Source: Salinarimonas chemoclinalis (GTDB lineage: Bacteria > Pseudomonadota > Alphaproteobacteria > Rhizobiales > Beijerinckiaceae). From it: a DNA stretch of 64,000 bases. The stretch spans positions 1 to 64,000 of the forward strand of contig NZ_JBGMWH010000001.1 in assembly GCF_041514305.1 (NCBI RefSeq), in the 5' to 3' direction. Under the pieces are notes generated by a model. That model made no database searches, was not told the origin of the DNA, and saw nothing but the letters and a program-made list of their open reading frames with translations. How positions within the stretch are numbered: the first letter of the stretch is position 1; each line of letters starts with the position of its first letter. The position numbers and the translations under genes are program-made. This document shows, piece after piece, positions 57,506 to 64,000 of this stretch.

Positions 57506-58302
57506 GCGCGGCCCCGGCCCTGCCGCTCGTCGAGGAGACCGCCGCAGAAGCGGCACGCCGCCGGGAGGAGGTGCGGGCGCTCGTGCGGACGCCGCACGCC
57601 TGCGGCGCGGCGCTCGTCGCGCGGCTCGGCGTCGAGGCCGCCGCCCGGGCGCTGGGCGCCTCGCCCTCCCTCGTCGCGCGCCTCGCCGAGGAGCCGCCCG
57701 CCCGCCGACGGCGCCTCGCCGTCCTGCTGTGCGAGCGGCTCGGCATCGACCTCGCGGGGGCGGACGTGCTCCTGGCGCAGCTGCCGGCGCGGCCCGTCGC
57801 GGTCGCCGAGGCCGCCTTCCGCTTCGCGGTGACGCTCGAGGTCGCCGGCGCCCCGCGGGTGCTCGGCCGCGACGCCTACGATCGCCTGAACGCGCGCTTC
57901 GGCGCGGACGCGGTCGCGTTCGCCATCGCGCGGCGGGGATGCCTGCGCGCGGCGCCCGACGCCGGCCGCGGCGACGCGGATGCGCAGACCCTGGTCGCCC
58001 GTGCACCCAACCTCCTGGTCGCCACCCTCGCGGCGGGCGGCCATCCGCTGGCCGGACCCGTGGCGGCGATCCTGGCGCGCCCGAGGCCGCCCGGCGGGGC
58101 GTTCGCGCCGGGCGCCTCGTGCGATTCCCGCCGGCTCGCGGTCGCCCTCGACGCCCTCGCCGCGGCGCGCGCGCACGACCAGGCCGCGCGCGCGCACGAC
58201 GAGGCGACCTCGCTCCGGACACCCGACGCCGCGCCCCTCGGAGAGGACGAAGCCCTCGCCCGCGAGGCGGACCCGGCGCCCCGCGAGGCGGCGAGCGGAT
58301 GA
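57502..58302 (+). CDS. sctK: T3SS accessory ATPase-complex protein SctK
   Basis: A 266-aa protein at the place of NolU/SctK, between sctJ and sctL. GTG start overlapping sctJ. It is soluble, Ala/Arg-rich, without recognisable domain except a weak OrgA/SctK-like helical pattern (RRRRLAVLLCERLGIDLAGA). Its C-terminal tail contains a 21-bp tandem repeat (ARAHDQA, ARAHDEA). SctK members are poorly conserved; the assignment rests mainly on position. Confidence 0.65.
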   Translation: MSAAPALPLVEETAAEAARRREEVRALVRTPHACGAALVARLGVEAAARALGASPSLVARLAEEPPARRRRLAVLLCERLGIDLAGADVLLAQLPARPVAVAEAAFRFAVTLEVAGAPRVLGRDAYDRLNARFGADAVAFAIARRGCLRAAPDAGRGDADAQTLVARAPNLLVATLAAGGHPLAGPVAAILARPRPPGGAFAPGASCDSRRLAVALDALAAARAHDQAARAHDEATSLRTPDAAPLGEDEALAREADPAPREAASG

Positions 58303-58895
58303 GCGCGGGCAGCGACGTCTTCACGCCGCGCCGGCGGGTGCTCGACCCCGAGGAGATGCGCGCGGTCACCGAGGCCACCGCCTATCTCGGGCGCGCCCGC
58401 GACCTGCAGGCCAAGCTCGAGGCGAAGACCGGGCAGGCGGTCACGGACGGGCGCGAGCAGGGCTTCCGCGAGGGTTACGCCGCCGGGCGCCGCGCCGCGC
58501 TCGAGGACTTCGCCGACGCCGTGAAGCGTGCGCGCGAGCGCCTCACCGCCTCCGACGAGGAGCTGGCCGCGATCGTCCTCGTCGCCGTCGAGCGCATGCT
58601 CGGTCCCCGCGACGAGCGCGAACTCGCCCGCGCCTGCGTGCGCCACGCGCTGGCCGAGGCCGCCGACGACATCTGGGCCGTGCTGCGGGTCCCCGCCGAG
58701 GACCACCAGGTCTTCGTGGAGGACCTCGCCGCCGTCTCGCTCTCCGACACCTGGCCGGAGATCCGCGGCGTCGAGGCGGACCCCCTGCTCAGGCCCGGCG
58801 AGATCGTGCTCGAGACGCCCAAGGGGCGCATCCACGTCGGCCTCAAGCAGCAGCTCTCGCGCCTGAAGGCGGGGCTGCAGAACGTCGAGGGGTGA
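58299..58895 (+). CDS. sctL: T3SS ATPase regulator SctL (NolV-like)
   Basis: A 198-aa stator protein of the FliH/YscL family. It has a long N-terminal helix (EMRAVTEATAYLGRARDLQA), the small-residue stretch GREQGFREGYAAGRRAA typical of FliH-type GxxxG helices and a C-terminal ATPase-binding domain ending IVLETPKGRIHVGLKQQL. It binds SctN and SctQ. ATG overlaps sctK (ATGA). 6 bp before sctN. Confidence 0.88.
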   Translation: MSAGSDVFTPRRRVLDPEEMRAVTEATAYLGRARDLQAKLEAKTGQAVTDGREQGFREGYAAGRRAALEDFADAVKRARERLTASDEELAAIVLVAVERMLGPRDERELARACVRHALAEAADDIWAVLRVPAEDHQVFVEDLAAVSLSDTWPEIRGVEADPLLRPGEIVLETPKGRIHVGLKQQLSRLKAGLQNVEG

Positions 58896-58901
58896 GCGGG
58901 C

Positions 58902-60278
58902 ATGAACGCCATCGCCGCGGATACGCGCCGGCCCGAGGAGATCCAGTGGGAGACGCGCCTCGCGCGGCTGCGCGCCAACGTCGGCGCCGTGCGCACCCGC
59001 CGCGCATCCGGCCGCCTCCTGGCGGTGACCGGCCCGCTCGTGCGCGCGGAGCTGCCGGGCGTGGGCGTCGGCGAACTCTGTGAGCTGCGCAATCCCGAGA
59101 GCGGCGAGCTGAGCTTCGCCGAGGTCGTCGGCCTCGATCACGCCACCGCCTGGCTCGCGCCCTACGGCGGCGCGGCGGGCCTGTCGATCCGCACCGAGGT
59201 GGTGGGGCTCGGGCGCCCGCCCACCGTCGTGTGCGGCGATCATCTGCTGGGGACCGTGATCGACGCGCGCGGCAACTTCCTCGACTGGGGCGCGGGTGCC
59301 GAGCCGCCGCGGCCGGGGGCGGAATCCGAGCGCCGGCCCATCGCCGCACGCGCGCCGAGCCCGATGGAGCGACGCCCCATCTCGACGCCGCTCGCCATCG
59401 GCGTGCGCGCCATCGACGCGATGCTCACGGTGGGCGAGGGCCAGCGCATGGGCATCTTCGGCACGGCGGGCGGCGGCAAGTCGACCCTGATGTCGGAGAT
59501 CGTGCAGCGCTCCTCGGCCGACGTGACCGTCGTCGCCCTCGTCGGCGAGCGCGGGCGCGAGGTGAACGACTTCCTCGAGAAGGCGCTCACCCCCGAGAGC
59601 CGCGAGCGCACGGTCGTGGTCGTCGCGACCTCGGACCGGCCGAGCGTCGAGCGCATGCAGGCCTCTCTCACCGCCACCGCGGTGGCCGAGCACTTCCGCG
59701 ATCGCGGGCTCAGGGTGCTGCTCTTCGTCGACACGGTGACGCGCCTCGCCCGCGCGCTGCGCGAGATCGGCCTCTCGGCGGGCGAGCCGCCGGGGCGGCG
59801 CGGTTTCCCACCCTCGGTCTACTCGACCCTGCCGCTGCTGCTCGAGCGGGCGGGCCCCGCGGCGCGGGGCTCGATCACGGCGTTCTACACTGTGCTGGTG
59901 GAGGGCGACATGGCCTCCGATCCGGTGGCGGAGGAGGTCAAGAGCCTGCTCGACGGGCACATGGTGTTGTCCGACAAGCTCGCCGCACAGAACCACTATC
60001 CCGCGATCGACATCCTCGCGAGCCGCTCGCGCCTGTTCAACGAGGTCACGACGGCCGAGCACCGGGAGGCGGCGGGGCGGCTGCGCGAGCTCTACGCGCG
60101 CTACCAGGACCTCGAGCTGCTCATCCAGGTGGGCGAGTACAAGGAGGGCGGGGACCCTGTGGCGGACGAGGCCGTCCGGAAGATCGACGCGATCCGCCGC
60201 TTCCTGCGCCAGAAGCCCGGCGAGGGCGCGCCCTTCGCCGACACCGTGCGGATCCTGCGCGCGCTCGTCGAGAGGTGA
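58902..60278 (+). CDS. sctN: T3SS ATPase SctN
   Basis: A 458-aa hexameric ATPase that unloads chaperones from export substrates. Walker A at about 187-195 (GTAGGGKST, K193), catalytic Glu in LVGERGREVNDF (E216), Walker B FVDTVTRLARALREIGLS with D277 (VDTVTR instead of the common DSLTR), and FYTVLVEGDMASDPVAEEVKSLLDGH. Length is that of FliI/SctN. Close to FliI, but the surrounding genes are injectisome genes, so SctN. Confidence 0.95.
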   Translation: MNAIAADTRRPEEIQWETRLARLRANVGAVRTRRASGRLLAVTGPLVRAELPGVGVGELCELRNPESGELSFAEVVGLDHATAWLAPYGGAAGLSIRTEVVGLGRPPTVVCGDHLLGTVIDARGNFLDWGAGAEPPRPGAESERRPIAARAPSPMERRPISTPLAIGVRAIDAMLTVGEGQRMGIFGTAGGGKSTLMSEIVQRSSADVTVVALVGERGREVNDFLEKALTPESRERTVVVVATSDRPSVERMQASLTATAVAEHFRDRGLRVLLFVDTVTRLARALREIGLSAGEPPGRRGFPPSVYSTLPLLLERAGPAARGSITAFYTVLVEGDMASDPVAEEVKSLLDGHMVLSDKLAAQNHYPAIDILASRSRLFNEVTTAEHREAAGRLRELYARYQDLELLIQVGEYKEGGDPVADEAVRKIDAIRRFLRQKPGEGAPFADTVRILRALVER

Positions 60279-60282
60279 GGCC

Positions 60283-60783
60283 GTGCGGGACGAGATCGAC
60301 CGCCTCGCGCGCCTGCGCGACCTCAGGGTGACCGAGCGGCAGAAGGACGCCGTCGCGGCCGAGGGCGCGCGCGATGCCGCCCGCGCCGAGCTGCGGCGCA
60401 TCCAGGAGACGATCCGCGCCGCGCAGCGCGAGCGCACGGCACTCGCCACGCTCGCGCCCGGCGAGATGGTCGACGCCGCGCGCATCGAGCTGCGCGGGCG
60501 GCTCGACCAGGCGCTCGACGGCCAGATCCGCGCCGCGGCGCGCAAGCAGACGATCGCACGCCGCGGGCTCGCCGAGCGCGAGGACGCGCTGGCCGCGGCG
60601 AAGCAGGCGCTGCGCGCCGCCGAGCGCGCCCGCGACCAGATGGAGACGCTGGGCGTGCGCATCGCCGCGGAGGAGGCGCGCGCCGCCGAGCTCGCCGAGG
60701 AGCTCGAGGCCGACCTGCCGCGCCCGCGCCGGCCGGGACGGGGCGCGGGGCCGGGCGGGGACCGGGGGGAAAGCGGCTGGTGA
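60283..60783 (+). CDS. sctO: T3SS stalk protein SctO
   Basis: A 166-aa coiled-coil protein in the place of YscO/FliJ. The GTG start lies 4 bp after sctN. Almost the whole chain is Arg/Glu/Ala-rich helix in heptads (RDAARAELRRIQETIRAAQR and so on). SctO is the central stalk of the ATPase complex. Sequence is weakly conserved, but length, helicity and position agree. It overlaps sctQ by 4 bases. Confidence 0.78.
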   Translation: MRDEIDRLARLRDLRVTERQKDAVAAEGARDAARAELRRIQETIRAAQRERTALATLAPGEMVDAARIELRGRLDQALDGQIRAAARKQTIARRGLAEREDALAAAKQALRAAERARDQMETLGVRIAAEEARAAELAEELEADLPRPRRPGRGAGPGGDRGESGW

Positions 60784-61841
60784 CCGGCGCATCCGCCCAT
60801 CCGCTGCCGCTCGTCGCGGGCTCGCTGCCGCGGCTCTCGCCGGGCGAGGTGCGCGCGGCGAACCTTCGCGCGCGCCGCCGCGCCCCCGCGCTCCTGCCGA
60901 GCGCGCTCGGCGACGTCGCGGTGACGGCGGCGGGGGAGGGGCCGCTCGGCTGGGAGGGCGCCTTCGCCCATTGCGGGCTCGTCGTCGCCGGCCGCGCCGC
61001 GGAAGCCTGGCTGCCGTTCGACGTGGTGGACGCGGCGCTGCGCGGTGCGCACCCGGATCTCGACGTCTCCCGGCTCGGCCCGCGCGAGCGCGCGCTCGCG
61101 ATCGAGGCGCTGGAGAGCGACCTCTTCGCGCGGCTCTCCGGGCGGATGTCCGAGGTGACGCTCGTCTCGATCGGGCGTGTCGACGAGCCGCCGGCGCCGG
61201 CGCCCGACCTCCTGCGCTTCGCCGTCGCGCTCCCCGAGGCGACGCCGCTGCCCGTCCTCCTGCGCTGTCATCCGGTCGAGCGCGAGCGCATCCGCCGTGC
61301 GCTGGAGCGCCTGCCGATCCTGCGCGAGCCGATCCCCGGCCTCGTCCTGCCGGTGGCGTTCCGCTGCGCCCACACGACGATATCCCTGGGAGATTTCGCC
61401 ACGATTACGGTAGGTAGCGGATTGCTGCTTGACGATACGACGCTCGGTTTCCAGAAAATCGTAGCGGTCACCGCCGAGCGATTCGTCCAGGCCTGCACCT
61501 GGCAGACCATCAAGCCGGTTCTCGACGGCCCGCTCCTGAAGCACGCCGGCGCCAACGCGCGCGGCTACATCGCGAGTGCCGACGTGAGCGACAAGTCCGA
61601 CCCCTCGGGCGGCGCCACCGCCAGCCTGGACGAGGTCCCGATCCATCTCGTGTTCGAGCTCGGGCGCACGGAGGTCTCCGTCGCCGACATCGAGAGCCTG
61701 ACCGCGGGCTGGGTCTTCGACCTCAACAAGCCGCTCGGCCAGAGCGTCGACATCCTCGCCAACGGCCGGCGCATCGGCGCTGGAGAGCTGGTGCGCATCG
61801 GTGATTCCATCGGTGTGAGGGTGTCGAGGCTGGTGCGATGA
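60780..61841 (+). CDS. sctQ: T3SS cytoplasmic sorting-platform protein SctQ
   Basis: A 353-aa protein with a C-terminal SpoA domain (about 280-352: VPIHLVFELGRTEVSVADIE, LNKPLGQSVDILANGRRI, LVRIGDSIGVRV). The middle may hold a second SpoA-like domain. A GTG start overlaps sctO. Bases about 61375-61470 are clearly less GC-rich than the rest of the gene. A short C-terminal form made from an internal start, as in Yersinia YscQ, is possible but no strong ribosome site was found. Confidence 0.92.
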   Translation: MTGASAHPLPLVAGSLPRLSPGEVRAANLRARRRAPALLPSALGDVAVTAAGEGPLGWEGAFAHCGLVVAGRAAEAWLPFDVVDAALRGAHPDLDVSRLGPRERALAIEALESDLFARLSGRMSEVTLVSIGRVDEPPAPAPDLLRFAVALPEATPLPVLLRCHPVERERIRRALERLPILREPIPGLVLPVAFRCAHTTISLGDFATITVGSGLLLDDTTLGFQKIVAVTAERFVQACTWQTIKPVLDGPLLKHAGANARGYIASADVSDKSDPSGGATASLDEVPIHLVFELGRTEVSVADIESLTAGWVFDLNKPLGQSVDILANGRRIGAGELVRIGDSIGVRVSRLVR

Positions 61842-62515
61842 GCGAGTTCATCCTCCCGTCGTACTTCTCCATCGTCCTCATCTCGGCGATCTTCGCGGTC
61901 ATCCCCTTCCTGGTGGTGGCCGCGACGAGCTTCGCCAAGATCGCCATCGTGCTCTTCCTGGTGCGCAACGCGCTCGGCATCCAGCAGACGCCGCCGGCGG
62001 TGCTGCTCAACACCGTCGCGCTGGTGCTGACGCTCTACATCATGGCGCCGGTGCTGCGCGACATGTACGCCGTCGTCACCGACCCCCGGCAGGACTTCGA
62101 GACCATCGCGGGGCTCGAAGCGATGGGCCGCGAGATGATCGAGCCGCTCGTCGCCTTCCTCTCGACCCACGCGCGCCCCGAGACGATCGACTTCTTCATC
62201 GAGACGACGACGCAGCTGTGGGCGGGCGCTGCGAACCCGGTGGCGCCGGCGCAGCGCGACGACATCCTCATCCTGCTCCCCGCCTTCCTGGTCTCGGAGC
62301 TGACCCGCGCCTTCGAGATCGGCTTCCTGCTCTACCTGCCCTTCCTGGTCATCGACTTCGTGATCTCGGTGGTGATCGTCGCGATGGGCATGTCCATGCT
62401 CTCGCCCACCGTGATCTCGACGCCGCTGAAGCTGCTGCTGTTCGTCTTCGTCGACGGCTGGACGCGGCTGATGCAGGGGCTCGTGCTCTCCTACGCCCCC
62501 ATGGGAGCGACATGA
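61838..62515 (+). CDS. sctR: T3SS export apparatus protein SctR
   Basis: A 225-aa membrane protein of the FliP/YscR family, part of the SctRST export core. Signatures: VVAATSFAKIAIVLFLVRNALGIQQTPP and the C-terminal FLPFLVIDFVISVVIVAMGMSML motif (LPFLVIDFVIS). The PELTRAFEIGF type segment appears as LVSELTRAFEIGFLLY. It overlaps sctQ by ATGA. Confidence 0.97.
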   Translation: MSEFILPSYFSIVLISAIFAVIPFLVVAATSFAKIAIVLFLVRNALGIQQTPPAVLLNTVALVLTLYIMAPVLRDMYAVVTDPRQDFETIAGLEAMGREMIEPLVAFLSTHARPETIDFFIETTTQLWAGAANPVAPAQRDDILILLPAFLVSELTRAFEIGFLLYLPFLVIDFVISVVIVAMGMSMLSPTVISTPLKLLLFVFVDGWTRLMQGLVLSYAPMGAT

Positions 62516-62540
62516 TGGGCGATACGACGGAGCGTGCGCC

Positions 62541-62810
62541 GTGAGCTCGTCGGGCCTGCTCCAGGAACTCTACACGGCCTTCCTGGCCGGCATGCTGATC
62601 GCCGCGCCGCCGATGATCGCGGCGGCCGTGATCGGCGTCCTGCTCGCCATCGTCCAGGCGGCGGTGCAGATCCAGGACCAGTCGCTGCCGCAGCTCGTGA
62701 AGATCATCGTCATCCTGGTCGTGCTCGTCGCCTTCGGCGTGCCCTTGTCGACGCCGCTGTTCGAGCACACCCGCCAGCTCTTCGCCGCCTTCCACGTCAT
62801 GACGCGGTGA
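62541..62810 (+). CDS. sctS: T3SS export apparatus protein SctS
   Basis: An 89-aa protein with two membrane hairpins, FliQ/YscS family: APPMIAAAVIGVLLAIVQAAVQIQDQSLPQLVKII. GTG start. It is 25 bp after sctR, and 11 bp before sctT. Confidence 0.95.
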   Translation: MSSSGLLQELYTAFLAGMLIAAPPMIAAAVIGVLLAIVQAAVQIQDQSLPQLVKIIVILVVLVAFGVPLSTPLFEHTRQLFAAFHVMTR

Positions 62811-62821
62811 GGGGAGGGCGG

Positions 62822-63646
62822 ATGCTCGCCTCCGACGACGCCTTCCTCGCGCTGATCCAGGCGGTGATGCCGACGCTGCTCGCCTTCGCGTTCGGCTACG
62901 TGCGCATCGCGGCGGTGCTGGAGATGTTCCCGCTCTTCACCACGATCAACCTGCGCGGCTCGATGCGCGCCACCGTCGCGCTCGTGCTGGCGATTCCGCT
63001 CGTGCCGGTGATCGAGCCGCAGATCGCGCAGATGCCCGACGCCACCGTGCTGCGGCTGATGCTCATCGGCGTGAAGGAGCTCGCGGTGGGGGCGACGATC
63101 GGCATCCTGCTCGCGGTGCCGTTCTGGGGCGTGCAGGCGGCGGGCGACATCATCGACTTCTCCCGCGGCGCCTCGGCGGCGAACCTCGCCGACCCGGTCA
63201 ACGCCAACGAGATCTCGATCATGGGCACGGTGCTGCTCTACGCGGCGCTCGCGATCTTCGTGATCTCGGGCGGGGTCACGGCGGTGATCGACCTCGTCTA
63301 CGACAGCTACGCCGCCTTCCCGGTCACCGCCTTCCTGCCCGAGCCGGGGGACGCGCTCGTGCCGGCGCTCGGGCGGATGTTCGAGAACCTGCTCCTCGTC
63401 GCCGTGATCGTGTCGGGTCCGCTGATGCTGGTGATGATCATGATCGACCTGTCGCTCGTCTTCTCCTCGCGCATCGCCCGGCAGATCCAGGCGACCGAGT
63501 TCGCGATCATCCTCAAGGGGCTCGCCACGGCCGCCTTCATCCCGCTCTACGCCGTGTTCCTGGAGGAGTATCTCGTCGACGACTGGCGCGAGCTCTTGCA
63601 ATTCGCGCGCGATTTCCTGACCCTGTACGGCGAAGGCGGACCGTAG
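62822..63646 (+). CDS. sctT: T3SS export apparatus protein SctT
   Basis: A 274-aa membrane protein of the FliR/YscT family with about six helices (FGYVRIAAVLEMFPLF, LAVPFWGVQAAGDIIDFSRGAS, LLLVAVIVSGPLMLVMIMIDLSL). The ATG is preceded by GAGGGGAGGGCGG. It is 2 bp before sctU. With SctR and SctS it forms the export gate pseudohelix. Confidence 0.95.
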   Translation: MLASDDAFLALIQAVMPTLLAFAFGYVRIAAVLEMFPLFTTINLRGSMRATVALVLAIPLVPVIEPQIAQMPDATVLRLMLIGVKELAVGATIGILLAVPFWGVQAAGDIIDFSRGASAANLADPVNANEISIMGTVLLYAALAIFVISGGVTAVIDLVYDSYAAFPVTAFLPEPGDALVPALGRMFENLLLVAVIVSGPLMLVMIMIDLSLVFSSRIARQIQATEFAIILKGLATAAFIPLYAVFLEEYLVDDWRELLQFARDFLTLYGEGGP

Positions 63647-63648
63647 CG

Positions 63649-64000
63649 ATGGCCGGCGACAACGACGACGCCGAGGAGGCGACTTTCGACCCCACGCCGC
63701 AGCGGCTGAGGCAGCTGCGCGAGCAGGGGCAGGTGCCGCGCAGTCAGGAGGTGGTCGACGCGGTCACCCTGCTCGCCGTGCTCGCCTGGGTCGTCTTCCA
63801 GCGCGAGGCCTACATCGAGGGCTTCTCGATCGCGCTGCGGGACCTGCCGATCTTCGCGCCGATTCCCTTCGAGGAGCGCGTCGCCCAATCGATCGGCGTG
63901 CTGGCGGAGCTGACGCTGCGCCTCGTCGTGCCGCCGATGCTGATCGCGATCGTCGCGGCGGTGGGCGCGACGATCCTCGACGTCGGCGGCTTCGTCTTCT
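63649..64000 (+). CDS. sctU: T3SS autoprotease SctU, 5' part (runs off the window)
   Basis: The first 117 codons of the FlhB/YscU-type switch protein. The N-terminus FDPTPQRLRQLREQGQVPRS corresponds to the family EKPTPKKLRDAREKGQVAKS pattern, followed by the first membrane helices (AVTLLAVLAWVVFQ, LTLRLVVPPMLIAIVAAVGA). The NPTH autocleavage site would lie beyond the window. It starts 2 bp after sctT. Confidence 0.93.
   Translation, partial: MAGDNDDAEEATFDPTPQRLRQLREQGQVPRSQEVVDAVTLLAVLAWVVFQREAYIEGFSIALRDLPIFAPIPFEERVAQSIGVLAELTLRLVVPPMLIAIVAAVGATILDVGGFVF

Noticed and set aside
56618..61646. Very long minus-strand frames opposite the sct genes
   Set aside because: They are antisense to well-supported T3SS genes, with His/Arg/Asp-rich shadow composition and no domain.
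55801..64000. Reading the cluster as a flagellar operon
   Set aside because: There is no fliE, fliF, fliG, hook or flagellin gene. SctJ has the lipoprotein signal of injectisomes, and a secretin N-domain protein and SctD are present.

Overview
The window is chromosomal DNA of very high GC content, with short intergenic gaps, many 4-base stop/start overlaps (ATGA, GTGA) and frequent GTG starts. It suggests an alphaproteobacterium of the Hyphomicrobiales. Pointers are an EcfG-type sigma factor with matching GGAAC-N16/17-CGTT promoters, a SUV3-like helicase followed by an S4-domain protein, a fused MrpAB antiporter subunit of the rhizobial Pha type, and an injectisome cluster in rhizobial order with a secretin lacking its pore domain (RhcC1-like). 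The Mrp antiporter would suit a saline or alkaline habitat. A Salinarimonas or Methylobacterium relative is my inference only.

Layout. 0-5 kb: signalling genes (EcfG-like sigma factor, OmpR-type regulator, hybrid histidine kinase coupled to a PAS/Cys protein, Crp-type regulator). 5-14 kb: RNA metabolism and housekeeping (S4 protein, SUV3-like helicase, rph, rdgB, a MoeB/ThiF protein), then an NtrB/NtrC-like pair. 14-18 kb: cimA, a GNAT acetyltransferase, a large inverted-repeat element and cysS. 18-20.5 kb: small, mostly unknown proteins, with three EcfG-like promoters in front of a 177-aa unknown gene, a KGG stress protein and a lipoprotein gene. 20.5-28.6 kb: two transporters, a soluble MCP-PilZ protein, an S24-type repressor with a degenerate protease site, a DUF952 protein, pyrD and a membrane protein. 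28.6-35.5 kb: aspartate aminotransferase, a 680-bp gene-poor stretch, a PQQ-type sugar dehydrogenase, a membrane hydrolase, a Fic protein and an SDR without the usual catalytic residues.

35.5-40.2 kb holds ftsW-murG-murC-murB, a fragment of the division/cell-wall cluster. Directly after it lies a two-gene island of visibly lower GC (40281-42067): a 152-aa unknown protein and a 443-aa protein ending in an ImmA/IrrE-like domain whose HExxH zinc motif is gone. This is the best candidate in the window for an undescribed system. 42.1-48.1 kb is a complete Mrp Na+/H+ antiporter operon on the minus strand.

49.3-64 kb is a non-flagellar type III secretion locus. Two operons diverge from an AT-rich control region at 54.2-54.4 kb. 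The minus-strand operon encodes sctC1, sctD, sctV and an undescribed BON-like protein. The plus-strand side encodes three very small proteins (needle or secreted candidates) separated by strong hairpins, then a coiled-coil protein and sctI-J-K-L-N-O-Q-R-S-T-U. SctU runs off the window. The secretin pore protein (SctC2), the translocators and the effectors are not in the window. No rRNA, tRNA, CRISPR array or insertion sequence was recognised.
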